From Pseudomonas sp. FEN (GTDB lineage Bacteria > Pseudomonadota > Gammaproteobacteria > Pseudomonadales > Pseudomonadaceae): 64,000 bases of DNA. Shown here one piece after another: positions 51,200 to 59,397 of this stretch (within the stretch, counting starts at the first letter, position 1; each line of letters starts with the position of its first letter). The translations under genes were made by a program, and so were the position numbers. Location: contig NZ_CAJFDC010000001.1 in the NCBI RefSeq assembly GCF_904067045.1, forward strand, positions 310,001-374,000. Reading direction: 5' to 3'. The notes below the pieces were generated by a model, which ran no database searches, was not told the origin of the DNA, and worked only from the letters and a program-made list of their open reading frames with translations.

Positions 51200-51778
51200 T
51201 CAGCGCGTCGCGAAAATCAGCACCGCACCCACCGGTACCGACAAACTGATGGACGACAGACCCGCGGCCTCGCGCAATACCGACAGCCCCGGCACCAAGT
51301 CGAAGTCCCCGGCATGCAGCACCAGTGGCTCCAGGGTCACCACCTGAAACCGCCGGTCATCCAGGCGGGTCGCCAACAGTTCGGCGTTGTAGCTGTGCTC
51401 CTTGCCGCGCAGTTTCACCACCAACGGCAGGCGCAGCTCCAGTTGCGCGCCGGGCGCAAGGTCGTTGATGGGCTGAACATTGATCTGCGCGACGATCCGC
51501 GCCTCGGGCCAGGTCTTGATCTCGAACAGGTCGCGACGCAGGCGCTCATCGCGCCGGGGAATGCCGGTACTGAGCGACTCCAGCTCCACTTCCAGGGTCG
51601 CCAGGCCCTGGCGGTCGATCTTGCCGTGCAGGGTCAGGAAACGATGGACTTCGGAAACATCGGCGTTGTGAGTGGAGATGAACGACAGGCGCGACGACTC
51701 GTTGTCCAGGTACCAGTTGGCCTGGACCGGCAGGGCAAGCACCCCGAGCAGGGCCAGAAATAGGCGGGATCGGTGCAT
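51200..51778 (-). CDS. YceI family periplasmic protein
   Basis: A 192-residue protein with signal peptide (MHRSRLFLALLGVLALPVQA) and the YceI lipocalin-like barrel: 'NWYLDNESSRLSFISTHNADVSEVHRFLTLHGKID', 'EVELESLSTGIPRRDERLRRDLFEIKTWPEARIVAQI'. Members bind isoprenoid or amphiphilic molecules in the periplasm; role unknown. First gene of a pair with the cardiolipin-synthase-like gene, so a lipid-related role is reasonable but unproven. Confidence 0.88.
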   Translation of the reverse strand: MHRSRLFLALLGVLALPVQANWYLDNESSRLSFISTHNADVSEVHRFLTLHGKIDRQGLATLEVELESLSTGIPRRDERLRRDLFEIKTWPEARIVAQINVQPINDLAPGAQLELRLPLVVKLRGKEHSYNAELLATRLDDRRFQVVTLEPLVLHAGDFDLVPGLSVLREAAGLSSISLSVPVGAVLIFATR

Positions 51779-51842
51779 GCAAGCTCCTGATTGAACGTGG
51801 CTACCACCTTACCCGCCCGCGATAGAGGTGGCAAACCATGGC

Positions 51843-52172
51843 TCAGGGCTCCAGTCGGCAGCCCTCCCGTGGACCGATCCAGACAGCACTGCTGCTGCGC
51901 CCCAGCCCCCGGGCAGTGACCCGACGCTGCTGGGAGTCATCGTGAAAAGTGCTGATCGGCAGCGCCTGTTTGACGTATCCCAGGCAATAGTCCGCCGGGT
52001 TGTTCATCACATAACGGCAGGAACAGTATTCCTTGGCGGTATAAGCGCTGATGATTCCCGGAAACGCCTGCAAGGCCATCCGCTCATGCCAGGTCCAACC
52101 CCCCAGGGCCACCAGCAACACCAACAGCAGGCTGCTCAGCGGGCGCCGACGCACAAATCCCCGGACGCTCAT
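51843..52172 (-). CDS. Small membrane-anchored conserved protein
   Basis: A 109-residue protein with one N-terminal membrane segment ('PLSSLLLVLLVALGGWTW', about 11-28) and a periplasmic part with three cysteines ('KEYCSCRYVMNNPADYCLGYV') plus a C-terminal 'REGCRLEP'. Not a family I can name. It overlaps the serine hydrolase gene by 4 bases (ATGA), so the two are co-translated and probably act together. Confidence 0.75.
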   Translation of the reverse strand: MSVRGFVRRRPLSSLLLVLLVALGGWTWHERMALQAFPGIISAYTAKEYCSCRYVMNNPADYCLGYVKQALPISTFHDDSQQRRVTARGLGRSSSAVWIGPREGCRLEP

Positions 52173-53269
52173 GGCGCCACCGTCGGCGCGAAAGCCGCCA
52201 GCGCCCGCTTGAGCAGTTCGTTATGCCGATAGCTGCCGTCGCGATCGTCGCCATAACGCACAATGACCAGATCCGCGCTGGGGATCACATACAACACCTG
52301 GCCCCAATGCCCGAGGGCGGCAAAGGTATCCGCTGGCGCATCCGGCCAGGGCTTGGCGGCGCCCTTGATCGAGCGGTTGAGCCACCACTGGCCGCCGCCC
52401 ACCGCTTCATCCTGCCCCGGCTTGTAACCGGCGAAAGGGCGCAAGTTGAAGTTGACCCAGGCCCTGGGCAGCAATTGTCGCTCTCCCCAACGCCCCTCCC
52501 GCTCCATCAGCAGGCCGATCCGCGCCAGATCCCGGGCCGTCATATAGACATAGGATGAGGCGACGAAGGTGCCGCTGGCGTCGCGTTCCCAAACCGCGCT
52601 GCGAATCCCCAGCGGGTCGAACAGGGCCGTCCAGGGATAGTCCGGATAGCGCTTCGCGCCGACAATCTTGCGCAAGGCGGCGGCCAGCACGTTGCTGTCA
52701 CCGCTGGAGTAACGGAAGACCTGCCCTGGTCGGCGGTGCTGGCCATGGCTGGCGGTATAACCGGCCATATCGGCGCGCCCCAGGGTATAGAGCATCGCCA
52801 CCACCGACGAATTCAGCGGCGCGTATTCGTAGTCCTCCTGCCAGTCGATCCCCGAGGACCAGTTCATCAGGTGTTCCAGGGTGACATTGGGATGCGCCCG
52901 CAACGGTCGGTAGAACCGCGCCGCCGAGTCATGCAACTGGAACAGGCCCTGGCCGTAGGCCACGCCGAGCACAGTAGCCATCACGCTTTTGCTGACCGAC
53001 CAGGTGAGGTGCGCAGTAGTGACGGTGGTCGGGCCTGCGTAGCGTTCATAGACGATCTCGCCATGACGAATCACCAGCAGCGCATCGGTGCGGATGCCTT
53101 TTCGCGTGTCATCGTCACGGGCTGGGAATGCGTAGGACTCCAGGGCTGCAACCTCCGGCCCGGACACCTGTGGCCCCTGGGACCAATCTTCGCCCGGCCA
53201 GACCTCGGCACGCGCGGTGACGGTAAATGCCAACAGCAAGGCAGGGAGAAAGGTCGAAGCCATGGACAT
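52169..53269 (-). CDS. Exported serine hydrolase (class C beta-lactamase-like)
   Basis: A 366-residue protein with a signal peptide (MSMASTFLPALLLAFTVTARA). The serine hydrolase fold is marked by the SxxK motif in 'LTWSVSKSVMATVLG', then 'LEHLMNWSSGIDW', 'FRYSSGDSNVLAAAL' (YxN-like position) and 'ALGHWGQVLYVIPSADLVIVRYGD' near the C-terminus. Such proteins are penicillin-binding-like esterases or peptidases; true beta-lactamase activity cannot be claimed. Co-translated with the small membrane protein. ATG 53263 is an alternative start. Confidence 0.87.
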   Translation of the reverse strand: MSMASTFLPALLLAFTVTARAEVWPGEDWSQGPQVSGPEVAALESYAFPARDDDTRKGIRTDALLVIRHGEIVYERYAGPTTVTTAHLTWSVSKSVMATVLGVAYGQGLFQLHDSAARFYRPLRAHPNVTLEHLMNWSSGIDWQEDYEYAPLNSSVVAMLYTLGRADMAGYTASHGQHRRPGQVFRYSSGDSNVLAAALRKIVGAKRYPDYPWTALFDPLGIRSAVWERDASGTFVASSYVYMTARDLARIGLLMEREGRWGERQLLPRAWVNFNLRPFAGYKPGQDEAVGGGQWWLNRSIKGAAKPWPDAPADTFAALGHWGQVLYVIPSADLVIVRYGDDRDGSYRHNELLKRALAAFAPTVAP

Positions 53270-53355
53270 GGAGCCAGCTCGCAGAAATAGCCTCGCGCCA
53301 GCTTAAGCCCGTTTGATGACAATCCTGGTGCAGGGATTCCGGGGCTGAACACAGA

Positions 53356-53460
53356 TCCTGTAGGAGCAGGGCTTGTCGGATCGCCGCAGCGCCGCGAAGG
53401 CGTCCTTAAGAACGCTGGAAGCTTCGCGGGCAATCGAGCGTCGAGCTGCCGCACCTACAG
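53356..53460. repeat. REP cluster
   Basis: 'TGTAGGAGCAGGGCTTGTCGG' begins and 'GAGCTGCCGCACCTACAG' ends a degenerate inverted element in the 354-base gap between the serine hydrolase and olsB starts. Confidence 0.6.
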
Positions 53461-53511
53461 GTTTTTGGCGTATTCAAGATCTCGGCACCTCCAACAGCCG
53501 CTCCCGTGCCC

Positions 53512-53529
53512 CTGTCATACAAGCATCAC
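53512..53529 (+). promoter_or_regulatory. Candidate Pho box upstream of olsBA
   Basis: CTGTCAT-ACAA-GCATCAC: the first half matches the PhoB half-site CTGTCAT exactly, and the second matches only 4 of 7 at the correct spacing. It lies about 95 bases before olsB. P. aeruginosa olsBA is known to respond to phosphate limitation. Weak by sequence alone. Confidence 0.4.
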
Positions 53530-53623
53530 CAAAGCTTCATGGCGATGACACCGGGGCTAAATAGCCTGACTTTGCACAACAAAGTCGACTGGCCGCACCC
53601 CTGGCCGGCAACCGGAGACTCGT

Positions 53624-54379
53624 ATGACCCAGATCGCCCGCATCAGCGACACCGGCAGTGAACGCCGCCTGCAAGCCGAACGCCTGCTGGGCGCCACGGC
53701 CTTGCAAGAAGCCCAGGCCTTGCGCTTCAACGTCTTCAGCGGCGAATTCAATGCCAAGCTCAAAGGCGCTGAACTGGGCCTGGACATGGATGATTATGAT
53801 GTGCACTGCGCCCATATCGGCGTGCGCGACCTGAACAGCGGTCGCCTGGTGGCCACCACCCGTCTGCTCGACCACAAGGCCGCCAACACCCTGGGCCGCT
53901 ACTACAGCGAAGAAGAATTCAGCCTGCATGGCCTGGGCCATCTGCAGGGCCCCATCCTGGAAATCGGCCGCACCTGCGTCGACCCGGCCTACCGCAACGG
54001 CGGCACCATCGCCGTGCTCTGGGGCGAGCTTGCCGAAGTCCTCAACGAAGGTGGCTATAGCTACCTGATGGGCTGCGCGAGCATCTCGATGCAGGACGGC
54101 GGAATCCAGGCCCAGGCGATCATGCAACGCTTGCGTGATCGCTACCTGAGTACCGAACACCTGCGCGCCGAACCGAAGAAGCCGCTGCCGTCCCTGGACA
54201 TTCCCGGTAACGTCATCGCCGAAATGCCCCCCTTGCTCAAGGCCTATATGCGCCTGGGGGCGAAGATCTGCGGCGAGCCGTGCTGGGATGAAGACTTCCA
54301 GGTGGCCGACGTGTTTATCCTGCTCAAGCGCGACGAGTTGTGCCCACGCTATGCGCGGCACTTCAAGGCGGCAGTCTGA
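53624..54379 (+). CDS. olsB: L-ornithine N-alpha-acyltransferase OlsB
   Basis: A 251-residue GNAT-fold acyltransferase that joins a 3-hydroxyacyl group from ACP to ornithine, giving lyso-ornithine lipid. Marks: '[17 protein letters not shown]', '[31 protein letters not shown]', '[29 protein letters not shown]', '[14 protein letters not shown]', '[33 protein letters not shown]'. Its stop overlaps the olsA start (TGATG), so the two are co-translated. Ornithine lipids replace phospholipids when phosphate is short and lower envelope negative charge. Confidence 0.93.
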   Translation: MTQIARISDTGSERRLQAERLLGATALQEAQALRFNVFSGEFNAKLKGAELGLDMDDYDVHCAHIGVRDLNSGRLVATTRLLDHKAANTLGRYYSEEEFSLHGLGHLQGPILEIGRTCVDPAYRNGGTIAVLWGELAEVLNEGGYSYLMGCASISMQDGGIQAQAIMQRLRDRYLSTEHLRAEPKKPLPSLDIPGNVIAEMPPLLKAYMRLGAKICGEPCWDEDFQVADVFILLKRDELCPRYARHFKAAV

Positions 54380-55191
54380 TGAGCCGCCTTCGTGTGTACG
54401 GCCGGATAGCCCGGGTGCTGCTGGTGGTGGCCCTCGGCCTGAGCATGGCCACTGTGTTCGGGGTTTTCGAACGCCTGGGGGTCGCCAACTCCATGGTCCG
54501 GCGGCAACGCTGGTCACGGTTTTTCATGGCACGCCTGAGCAACGCCCTGCCCTTTCGCGTGAGCGTGCGCGGTGAACTGCCCAGCCAGCCGATGCTATGG
54601 GTCAGCAATCATGTGTCCTGGACCGACATCGCCTTGTTGGGCGGCTTGACCCCGCTGTCGTTCCTGTCCAAAGCCGAAGTGCGGACCTGGCCGGTGGCTG
54701 GCTGGCTGGCCGCGAAAGCCGGCAGCCTGTTCATTCGCCGTGGCTCGGGTGACAGTCAACTGATCCGCAAGCAAATGAGCCGTCATCTGGAGCAACAACA
54801 CCCGCTGCTGATGTTTCCGGAAGGCACCACCACCGATGGCCGTTCGTTGCGTACCTTCCACGGTCGCCTGCTGTCGGCGGCAATCGATGCCGATGTAGCG
54901 TTGCAACCGGTGGCCATTCGTTATCTGCGCGACGGCAAGCCCGACCTGCTGGCCCCGTTCATTGGCGACGACGATCTGCTGTCGCACTTGATGCGTCTGT
55001 TTTCCAACGACCAGGGCGATGTGGAAATCCAGATACTCGAACCGATCGCCTGCAACGGCCAGGAACGTGCGGCGCTGGCATTCCAGGCGCAGCAAGCGGT
55101 GCAACTGGCGCTGTTCGGCGAGGTGACGGAAGTGAAGCGTGCGCTGCCGAGTCAGGCCGAAGCCGAAACGGCTCGATCGGAAGCGGCGTAA
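54379..55191 (+). CDS. olsA: Lyso-ornithine lipid O-acyltransferase OlsA
   Basis: A 270-residue PlsC-type acyltransferase with one N-terminal membrane segment. Motif I 'NHVSWTDI' (HxxxxD), then 'FLSKAEVRTWPVAGWLAAKAGSLFIRRG' and motif III 'FPEGTTTDGRSLRTFHGRL'. It adds the second acyl chain to make ornithine lipid. Coupled to olsB by a one-base stop/start overlap. Order olsB-olsA is as in P. aeruginosa. Confidence 0.93.
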   Translation: MSRLRVYGRIARVLLVVALGLSMATVFGVFERLGVANSMVRRQRWSRFFMARLSNALPFRVSVRGELPSQPMLWVSNHVSWTDIALLGGLTPLSFLSKAEVRTWPVAGWLAAKAGSLFIRRGSGDSQLIRKQMSRHLEQQHPLLMFPEGTTTDGRSLRTFHGRLLSAAIDADVALQPVAIRYLRDGKPDLLAPFIGDDDLLSHLMRLFSNDQGDVEIQILEPIACNGQERAALAFQAQQAVQLALFGEVTEVKRALPSQAEAETARSEAA

Positions 55192-55210
55192 ATCTCGGCG
55201 GGGGAACCTG

Positions 55211-55280
55211 AGCAGAGCTTGCTCGCGAAGCCTTTAGCGATCTTGAGGGCCTATTCGCTGGCAAGCCAAGCGCCTACAAG
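55211..55280. repeat. Degenerate REP element
   Basis: 'GAGCTTGCTCGCGAAGCC' with a partial partner 'CGCTGGCAAGCCAAGCGCC'; it runs into the last codons of acpH. Confidence 0.45.
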
Positions 55281-55867
55281 GGATCGCGTGCACCCAGGAT
55301 ATGGGCGTGGGAAAACGCCTGCAGCTCGGGATAGAACAGCCGAAAGTCCTCGCTCAACGGCTCATACAACCCTTCCAGCTCGCGCATCGCGTGCACCAGT
55401 TCCTCCGGCCGCGACAAGCGCCGCGAAATCCCCCGCAACACCGGCCCCAGCACCTCGAAATCCCGGTAGGAACCCAGCCAGTCATCCGCCGCCATATAAG
55501 GCGCGATCTCGGCCAGACGCCCCGGCAGGTCGCGCTGGTTTTCCAGCACGCGATAAACCTGGGCGGTAAAGCTGGCAAGCGTGCCTTCGGCATAAAGCGT
55601 CCAATCCCGTGCCAGGCAGTGATCGAAGAACACATCCAGGACAATCCCGGCATACCGCCGCCGCGTCTGGGAAAAACGCGACAACGCCTGCCCCACCAGC
55701 GGATGCCGATCGGTAAAGACATCGATATGGCGATGCAGTTGAATTGCCGCTTCGATCGACGGAGTGAACTGCCCTTGCACGCGACCCTTGACGAAATCGC
55801 CATAGAGGCTGCCGAGCAGTTGTTCCGGGCGCTGGCCGCCCAGATGCAGGTGTGCGAGATAATTCAT
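55274..55867 (-). CDS. acpH: Acyl carrier protein phosphodiesterase AcpH
   Basis: A 197-residue protein (E. coli AcpH is 193) starting MNYLAHLHLGGQRPEQLLGSLYGDFVKGRV, followed by 'IQLHRHIDVFTDRHPLVGQALSRFSQTRRRYAGIVLDVFFDHCLARDW'. The conserved His/Asp set (HRHID, DHxL) forms the metal site of this HD-like hydrolase. It removes the 4'-phosphopantetheine arm from holo-ACP. Divergent from the ArsR operon, whose operator region covers its promoter. Confidence 0.9.
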   Translation of the reverse strand: MNYLAHLHLGGQRPEQLLGSLYGDFVKGRVQGQFTPSIEAAIQLHRHIDVFTDRHPLVGQALSRFSQTRRRYAGIVLDVFFDHCLARDWTLYAEGTLASFTAQVYRVLENQRDLPGRLAEIAPYMAADDWLGSYRDFEVLGPVLRGISRRLSRPEELVHAMRELEGLYEPLSEDFRLFYPELQAFSHAHILGARDPL

Positions 55868-55898
55868 GAGCGACAGCTTAGCACCCCGCCGACCTATA

Positions 55899-55982
55899 TC
55901 GTTATAACCCGATATAACGAAAAACCCCGAGATCAGATCAAAATCATATTGGTACATCGCGAAATACCGATATATATTTCGC
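55899..55982. promoter_or_regulatory. Candidate ArsR-type operator region with inverted repeats
   Basis: Two clear dyads: TCGTTATA-N6-TATAACGA (55899-55920) and GCGAAATA-N8-TATTTCGC (55959-55982). The decamer CGATATAACG also occurs twice, 80 bases apart (55910-55919, 55990-55999). AT-rich dyads next to an arsR-type gene are the usual autoregulatory layout; they also cover the acpH promoter. Confidence 0.65.
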
Positions 55983-56023
55983 TCCATCGCGATATAACGT
56001 TTTATCCACCTCGAGCAACGACC

Positions 56024-56326
56024 ATGCCCCTTGACCTCGACGAAATAATAAAAGCGCTGGCACACCCAGTACGCCGAGACATTCTCAGCTGGCTGAAAGA
56101 CCCCAAGACCCAGTTCCCCGAGCAGTACCACAACCACGAGTACGGTATCTGCGCCGGACAGATCGACCAGCGCTGCGGCCTGTCGCAGTCCACCGTGTCC
56201 GCACACCTGGCAACCCTGCAGCGCGCCGGACTGATTACCAGCCAGAAAGCCGGCCAATGGCACTTCTTCAAACGCAACGAGGAAACCATCCAGGAATTCC
56301 TCCGCATCATGAGCCAAGAGCTCTAA
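56024..56326 (+). CDS. ArsR-family helix-turn-helix repressor
   Basis: A 100-residue winged-helix regulator: 'LDEIIKALAHPVRRDILSWLKDPKTQFPEQYHNHEYGICAGQIDQRCGLSQSTVSAHLATLQRAGLITSQKAGQWHFFKRNEETIQEFL'. The recognition helix is 'SQSTVSAHLATLQRAG'. Only Cys at about 43 and 51 are present, not the CxC arsenic/antimony site, so the signal is likely organic or redox. First gene of a probable operon with the MFS gene (13-base gap) and xenB. Confidence 0.9.
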   Translation: MPLDLDEIIKALAHPVRRDILSWLKDPKTQFPEQYHNHEYGICAGQIDQRCGLSQSTVSAHLATLQRAGLITSQKAGQWHFFKRNEETIQEFLRIMSQEL

Positions 56327-56339
56327 AAGGACGTACACG

Positions 56340-57506
56340 ATGCCTCTCTCGCTACTCATCCTGGCCCTGAGCGCTTTCGCCATCGGCACTACCGAGTTCG
56401 TCATCATGGGCCTGTTGCCCGACGTGGCGGCGGACCTTGGCGTGTCGATTCCCGGGGCTGGCTGGCTAGTGACCGGCTATGCCCTGGGCGTGGCGATCGG
56501 TGCCCCCTTCATGGCCATGGCCACCTCGCGGCTACCACGCAAGACAGCCCTGGTCGCGCTGATGGGGATCTTTATTGTCGGCAACCTGCTATGCGCCATC
56601 GCCAGTGACTACAACGTGCTGATGTTCGCCCGGATCATCACCGCCCTGTGCCATGGCGCCTTCTTTGGCATCGGCTCGGTGGTGGCGGCCAACCTGGTGG
56701 CCCCGGATAAACGGGCTTCGGCGGTGGCCCTGATGTTCACCGGCCTGACCCTGGCCAACGTGCTCGGCGTGCCCCTGGGTACCGCGCTGGGCCAACAGGC
56801 CGGCTGGCGCTCGACCTTCTGGGCGGTGACCGTGATCGGCGTGATCGCGCTGATCGGCCTGATCCGCTTCCTGCCGGCCAAGCACGACGAGGAAAAACTC
56901 GATATGCGCGCCGAACTGGCGGCACTCAAGGGCGCCGGGCTCTGGCTGTCCCTGAGCATGACCGCGCTGTTCGCCGCCGCCGTATTCGCCCTGTTCACCT
57001 ACATCGCGCCGTTGCTGGGCGAAGTGACCGGCGTCTCGCCACGGGGCGTGACCTGGACCCTGGTGCTGATGGGGTTGGGCCTGACCGTTGGCAACATCAT
57101 CGGCGGCAAGCTGGCGGACAAGAACCTGGCCGCGACCCTGATCGGCGTGTTCATCACCATGGCCGTGCTGGCCACCGTGCTGACCTGGAGCAGCCTGGTG
57201 CTGATTCCCGCCGAGATCACCCTGTTCCTCTGGGCGACGGCCTGCTTCGCCGCCGTGCCGGCCCTGCAGATCAACGTGGTGACCTACGGCCAGGCCGCGC
57301 CCAACCTGGTCTCGACCCTGAACATCGGCGCCTTCAACGTCGGCAACGCCCTGGGCGCCTGGGTCGGCGGCAGCGTCATCGCCCACGGTTTCGGCCTCAC
57401 CAGCGTGCCCCTGGCCGCCGCGGCACTGGCAGTGCTCGCGCTGCTGGTAACCCTGATCACCTTTCGCCAGAACGACAACGACGATCTGGCCCCGGCTATC
57501 AACTGA
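56340..57506 (+). CDS. MFS exporter, DHA1 family (AraJ-like)
   Basis: A 388-residue inner-membrane exporter with 12 helices: 'LLILALSAFAIGTTEFVIMGLLPDVAADLGVSIPGAGWLVTGYALGVAIGAPFMA', 'RLPRKTALVALMGIFIVGNLLCAIA', 'ARIITALCHGAFFGIGSVVAANLV'. Relatives expel arabinose, drugs or nucleosides. In the ArsR-MFS-XenB unit it would export the electrophilic compound that the reductase also handles. Thirty-six bases separate its stop from xenB. Confidence 0.9.
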   Translation: MPLSLLILALSAFAIGTTEFVIMGLLPDVAADLGVSIPGAGWLVTGYALGVAIGAPFMAMATSRLPRKTALVALMGIFIVGNLLCAIASDYNVLMFARIITALCHGAFFGIGSVVAANLVAPDKRASAVALMFTGLTLANVLGVPLGTALGQQAGWRSTFWAVTVIGVIALIGLIRFLPAKHDEEKLDMRAELAALKGAGLWLSLSMTALFAAAVFALFTYIAPLLGEVTGVSPRGVTWTLVLMGLGLTVGNIIGGKLADKNLAATLIGVFITMAVLATVLTWSSLVLIPAEITLFLWATACFAAVPALQINVVTYGQAAPNLVSTLNIGAFNVGNALGAWVGGSVIAHGFGLTSVPLAAAALAVLALLVTLITFRQNDNDDLAPAIN

Positions 57507-57542
57507 CTCCACTGCTCATCAATACTCATGAGGGTTGTACAC

Positions 57543-58592
57543 ATGGCAACTATTTTCGATCCGATCAAACTGGGCGACCTGGAACTGCCCAACCGCATCA
57601 TCATGGCCCCGCTGACCCGCTGCCGTGCCGATGAAGGTCGGGTACCCAACGCACTGATGGCCGAGTACTACGTACAGCGCGCCTCCGCCGGCCTGATCCT
57701 CAGCGAAGCCACCTCCGTGACGCCAATGGGGGTCGGCTACCCGGACACCCCGGGTATCTGGTCCAACGACCAGGTACGAGGCTGGTCCAACGTGACCAAG
57801 GCCATCCATGCCGCGGGCGGACGGATCTTCCTGCAACTGTGGCACGTGGGCCGTATCTCCCACCCCTCGTACCTGAACGGCGAACTGCCGGTCGCGCCGA
57901 GTGCCATCCAGCCCAAGGGCCATGTCAGCCTGGTGCGCCCACTGTCGGACTACCCGACCCCGCGCGCCCTGGAAACCGCTGAAATCGCCGATATCATCGA
58001 TGCCTACCGCGTGGGTGCGGAAAACGCCAAGGCCGCCGGCTTCGACGGTGTGGAAATCCACGGTGCCAACGGCTACCTGCTCGACCAGTTCCTGCAAAGC
58101 AGCACCAACCAGCGCACCGACAACTACGGTGGCTCCCTGGAGAACCGTGCGCGCCTGCTGCTTGAAGTGACCGACGCGGTGATCGAAGTCTGGGGCGCCG
58201 GTCGTGTCGGCATGCACCTGGCGCCACGCGCCGACTCTCACGACATGGGTGATGCGAACCTCGCGGAAACCTTCACTTATGTCGCTCGCGAACTGGGCAA
58301 GCGCGGTATCGCGTTCATCTGCTCGCGTGAGAAAGAAGCCGACGACAGCCTCGGCCCACAGTTGAAGGCGGCGTTCGGCGGCCCCTACATTGCCAACGAA
58401 CGCTTCACCAAGGACAGCGCCAATGCCTGGCTGGCCAGCGGCAAGGCCGATGCGGTGGCCTTTGGCGTACCCTTCATCGCCAACCCGGACCTGCCGGCCC
58501 GCCTGAAGGCCGATGCGCCCCTGAACCCGGCACACCCGGAAACCTTCTACGGCAAAGGCCCGGTCGGCTACATCGACTACCCGACGCTGTAA
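57543..58592 (+). CDS. xenB: Xenobiotic reductase B (Old Yellow Enzyme family)
   Basis: A 349-residue FMN enzyme, same length as Pseudomonas XenB: 'MATIFDPIKLGDLELPNRIIMAPLTRCRADEGRVPNALMAEYYVQRASAGLILSEAT', active-site 'GVEIHGANGYLLDQFLQSSTNQRTDNYGGSLENRARLLLEV', 'PFIANPDLPARLKADAPLN'. It uses NADPH to reduce nitrate esters, nitroaromatics and activated alkenes. Start ATG 57543 with GAGGG 8 bases upstream. Third gene of the ArsR operon; a strong terminator follows. Confidence 0.93.
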   Translation: MATIFDPIKLGDLELPNRIIMAPLTRCRADEGRVPNALMAEYYVQRASAGLILSEATSVTPMGVGYPDTPGIWSNDQVRGWSNVTKAIHAAGGRIFLQLWHVGRISHPSYLNGELPVAPSAIQPKGHVSLVRPLSDYPTPRALETAEIADIIDAYRVGAENAKAAGFDGVEIHGANGYLLDQFLQSSTNQRTDNYGGSLENRARLLLEVTDAVIEVWGAGRVGMHLAPRADSHDMGDANLAETFTYVARELGKRGIAFICSREKEADDSLGPQLKAAFGGPYIANERFTKDSANAWLASGKADAVAFGVPFIANPDLPARLKADAPLNPAHPETFYGKGPVGYIDYPTL

Positions 58593-58615
58593 GCGCCTCC
58601 CGCAAGACCCGAAAC

Positions 58616-58651
58616 GAGAAAGCCCCGGTTCGCAAGAGCCGGGGCTTTCTC
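58616..58651 (+). terminator. Rho-independent terminator after xenB
   Basis: GAGAAAGCCCCGG and its complement form a 13-bp stem around a 10-base loop, 24 bases past xenB, with T-rich right flank. Confidence 0.9.
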
Positions 58652-58862
58652 GTTCCTGGGCAATACAAAAGCAAGCGCGTTCAACTCGCTCCCCCCATTC
58701 AACCCACTTCAATCAGGGAATAAGCCTACATAAGGCATTGCTCTTTACCTCGGGTATTTTCGCTGACAAACCCCATACTGAGCCAACGCCCGGTCGCCAT
58801 CGGCCAAGCGCGCAACGTCATGGGATGGCGTTGCTTCAAAACCCTCATTAAAAGGAATTAAG

Positions 58863-59384
58863 ATGACGCCCCTTCTGCAGTCCATCAGCCTCGCCCTGTT
58901 CTGTGCCGCGATCTCGGCTCTGATTTCGCTGGCCGCCTTCGCCTCTGGCGCCTCGGGCAGAGACACCGTCAGCCCCGGGGTTGCAGACCCCAGTCGTTCA
59001 AGTCCCGGGGTTGCCAAAAAAATAGTCACGTCCATCGAGATCAGCAACAACTCCCCCGAACCCCTCGAGCTCCTGGGGACCGGCCTCGACCTGGGCGGCG
59101 CGGCGCCGTCCAGTTTCAACATCGCCAGTGGCGAACGCCGTGAGCTGATACTCGACGGCCCCCGGGCCTGGTTCATCTATGGCGCCGGGCCGCGCAAGTG
59201 CCGATTCGTCGCCCAACATACGCTACAGGAACGCTTTGCCCACGCCCCCCGCCCCAATTACCTGCCCATCTGGATCAGGAAAGCCGAGTCCATCGGTGAA
59301 CGCCATGCCTCCTGCAAGGCCCGCTTGAGCAAAACCCTCAAGGCGCCGCCCTACAGCTATAACGTCAAGTTCAGCATGAGCTGA
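58863..59384 (+). CDS. Exported protein of unknown function
   Basis: A 173-residue protein with an N-terminal signal or anchor (MTPLLQSISLALFCAAISALISLAAFASGA). The mature part has 'IVTSIEISNNSPEPLELLGTGLDLGGAAPSSFNIASGERRELILDGPRAWFIYGAGPRKCRFVAQH', reminiscent of small beta-rich periplasmic domains, and two Cys residues that could form a disulfide. AAAAGGAATTAAG gives a good ribosome site. Not a family I recognise. Convergent with the DMT exporter gene. Confidence 0.75.
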   Translation: MTPLLQSISLALFCAAISALISLAAFASGASGRDTVSPGVADPSRSSPGVAKKIVTSIEISNNSPEPLELLGTGLDLGGAAPSSFNIASGERRELILDGPRAWFIYGAGPRKCRFVAQHTLQERFAHAPRPNYLPIWIRKAESIGERHASCKARLSKTLKAPPYSYNVKFSMS

Positions 59385-59397
59385 GTGGCACTACTGT

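Noticed and set aside
859..55280. Scattered REP pairs as insertion sequences
   Set aside because: All are short palindromes without a transposase gene or target duplication. They are listed as repeats only.
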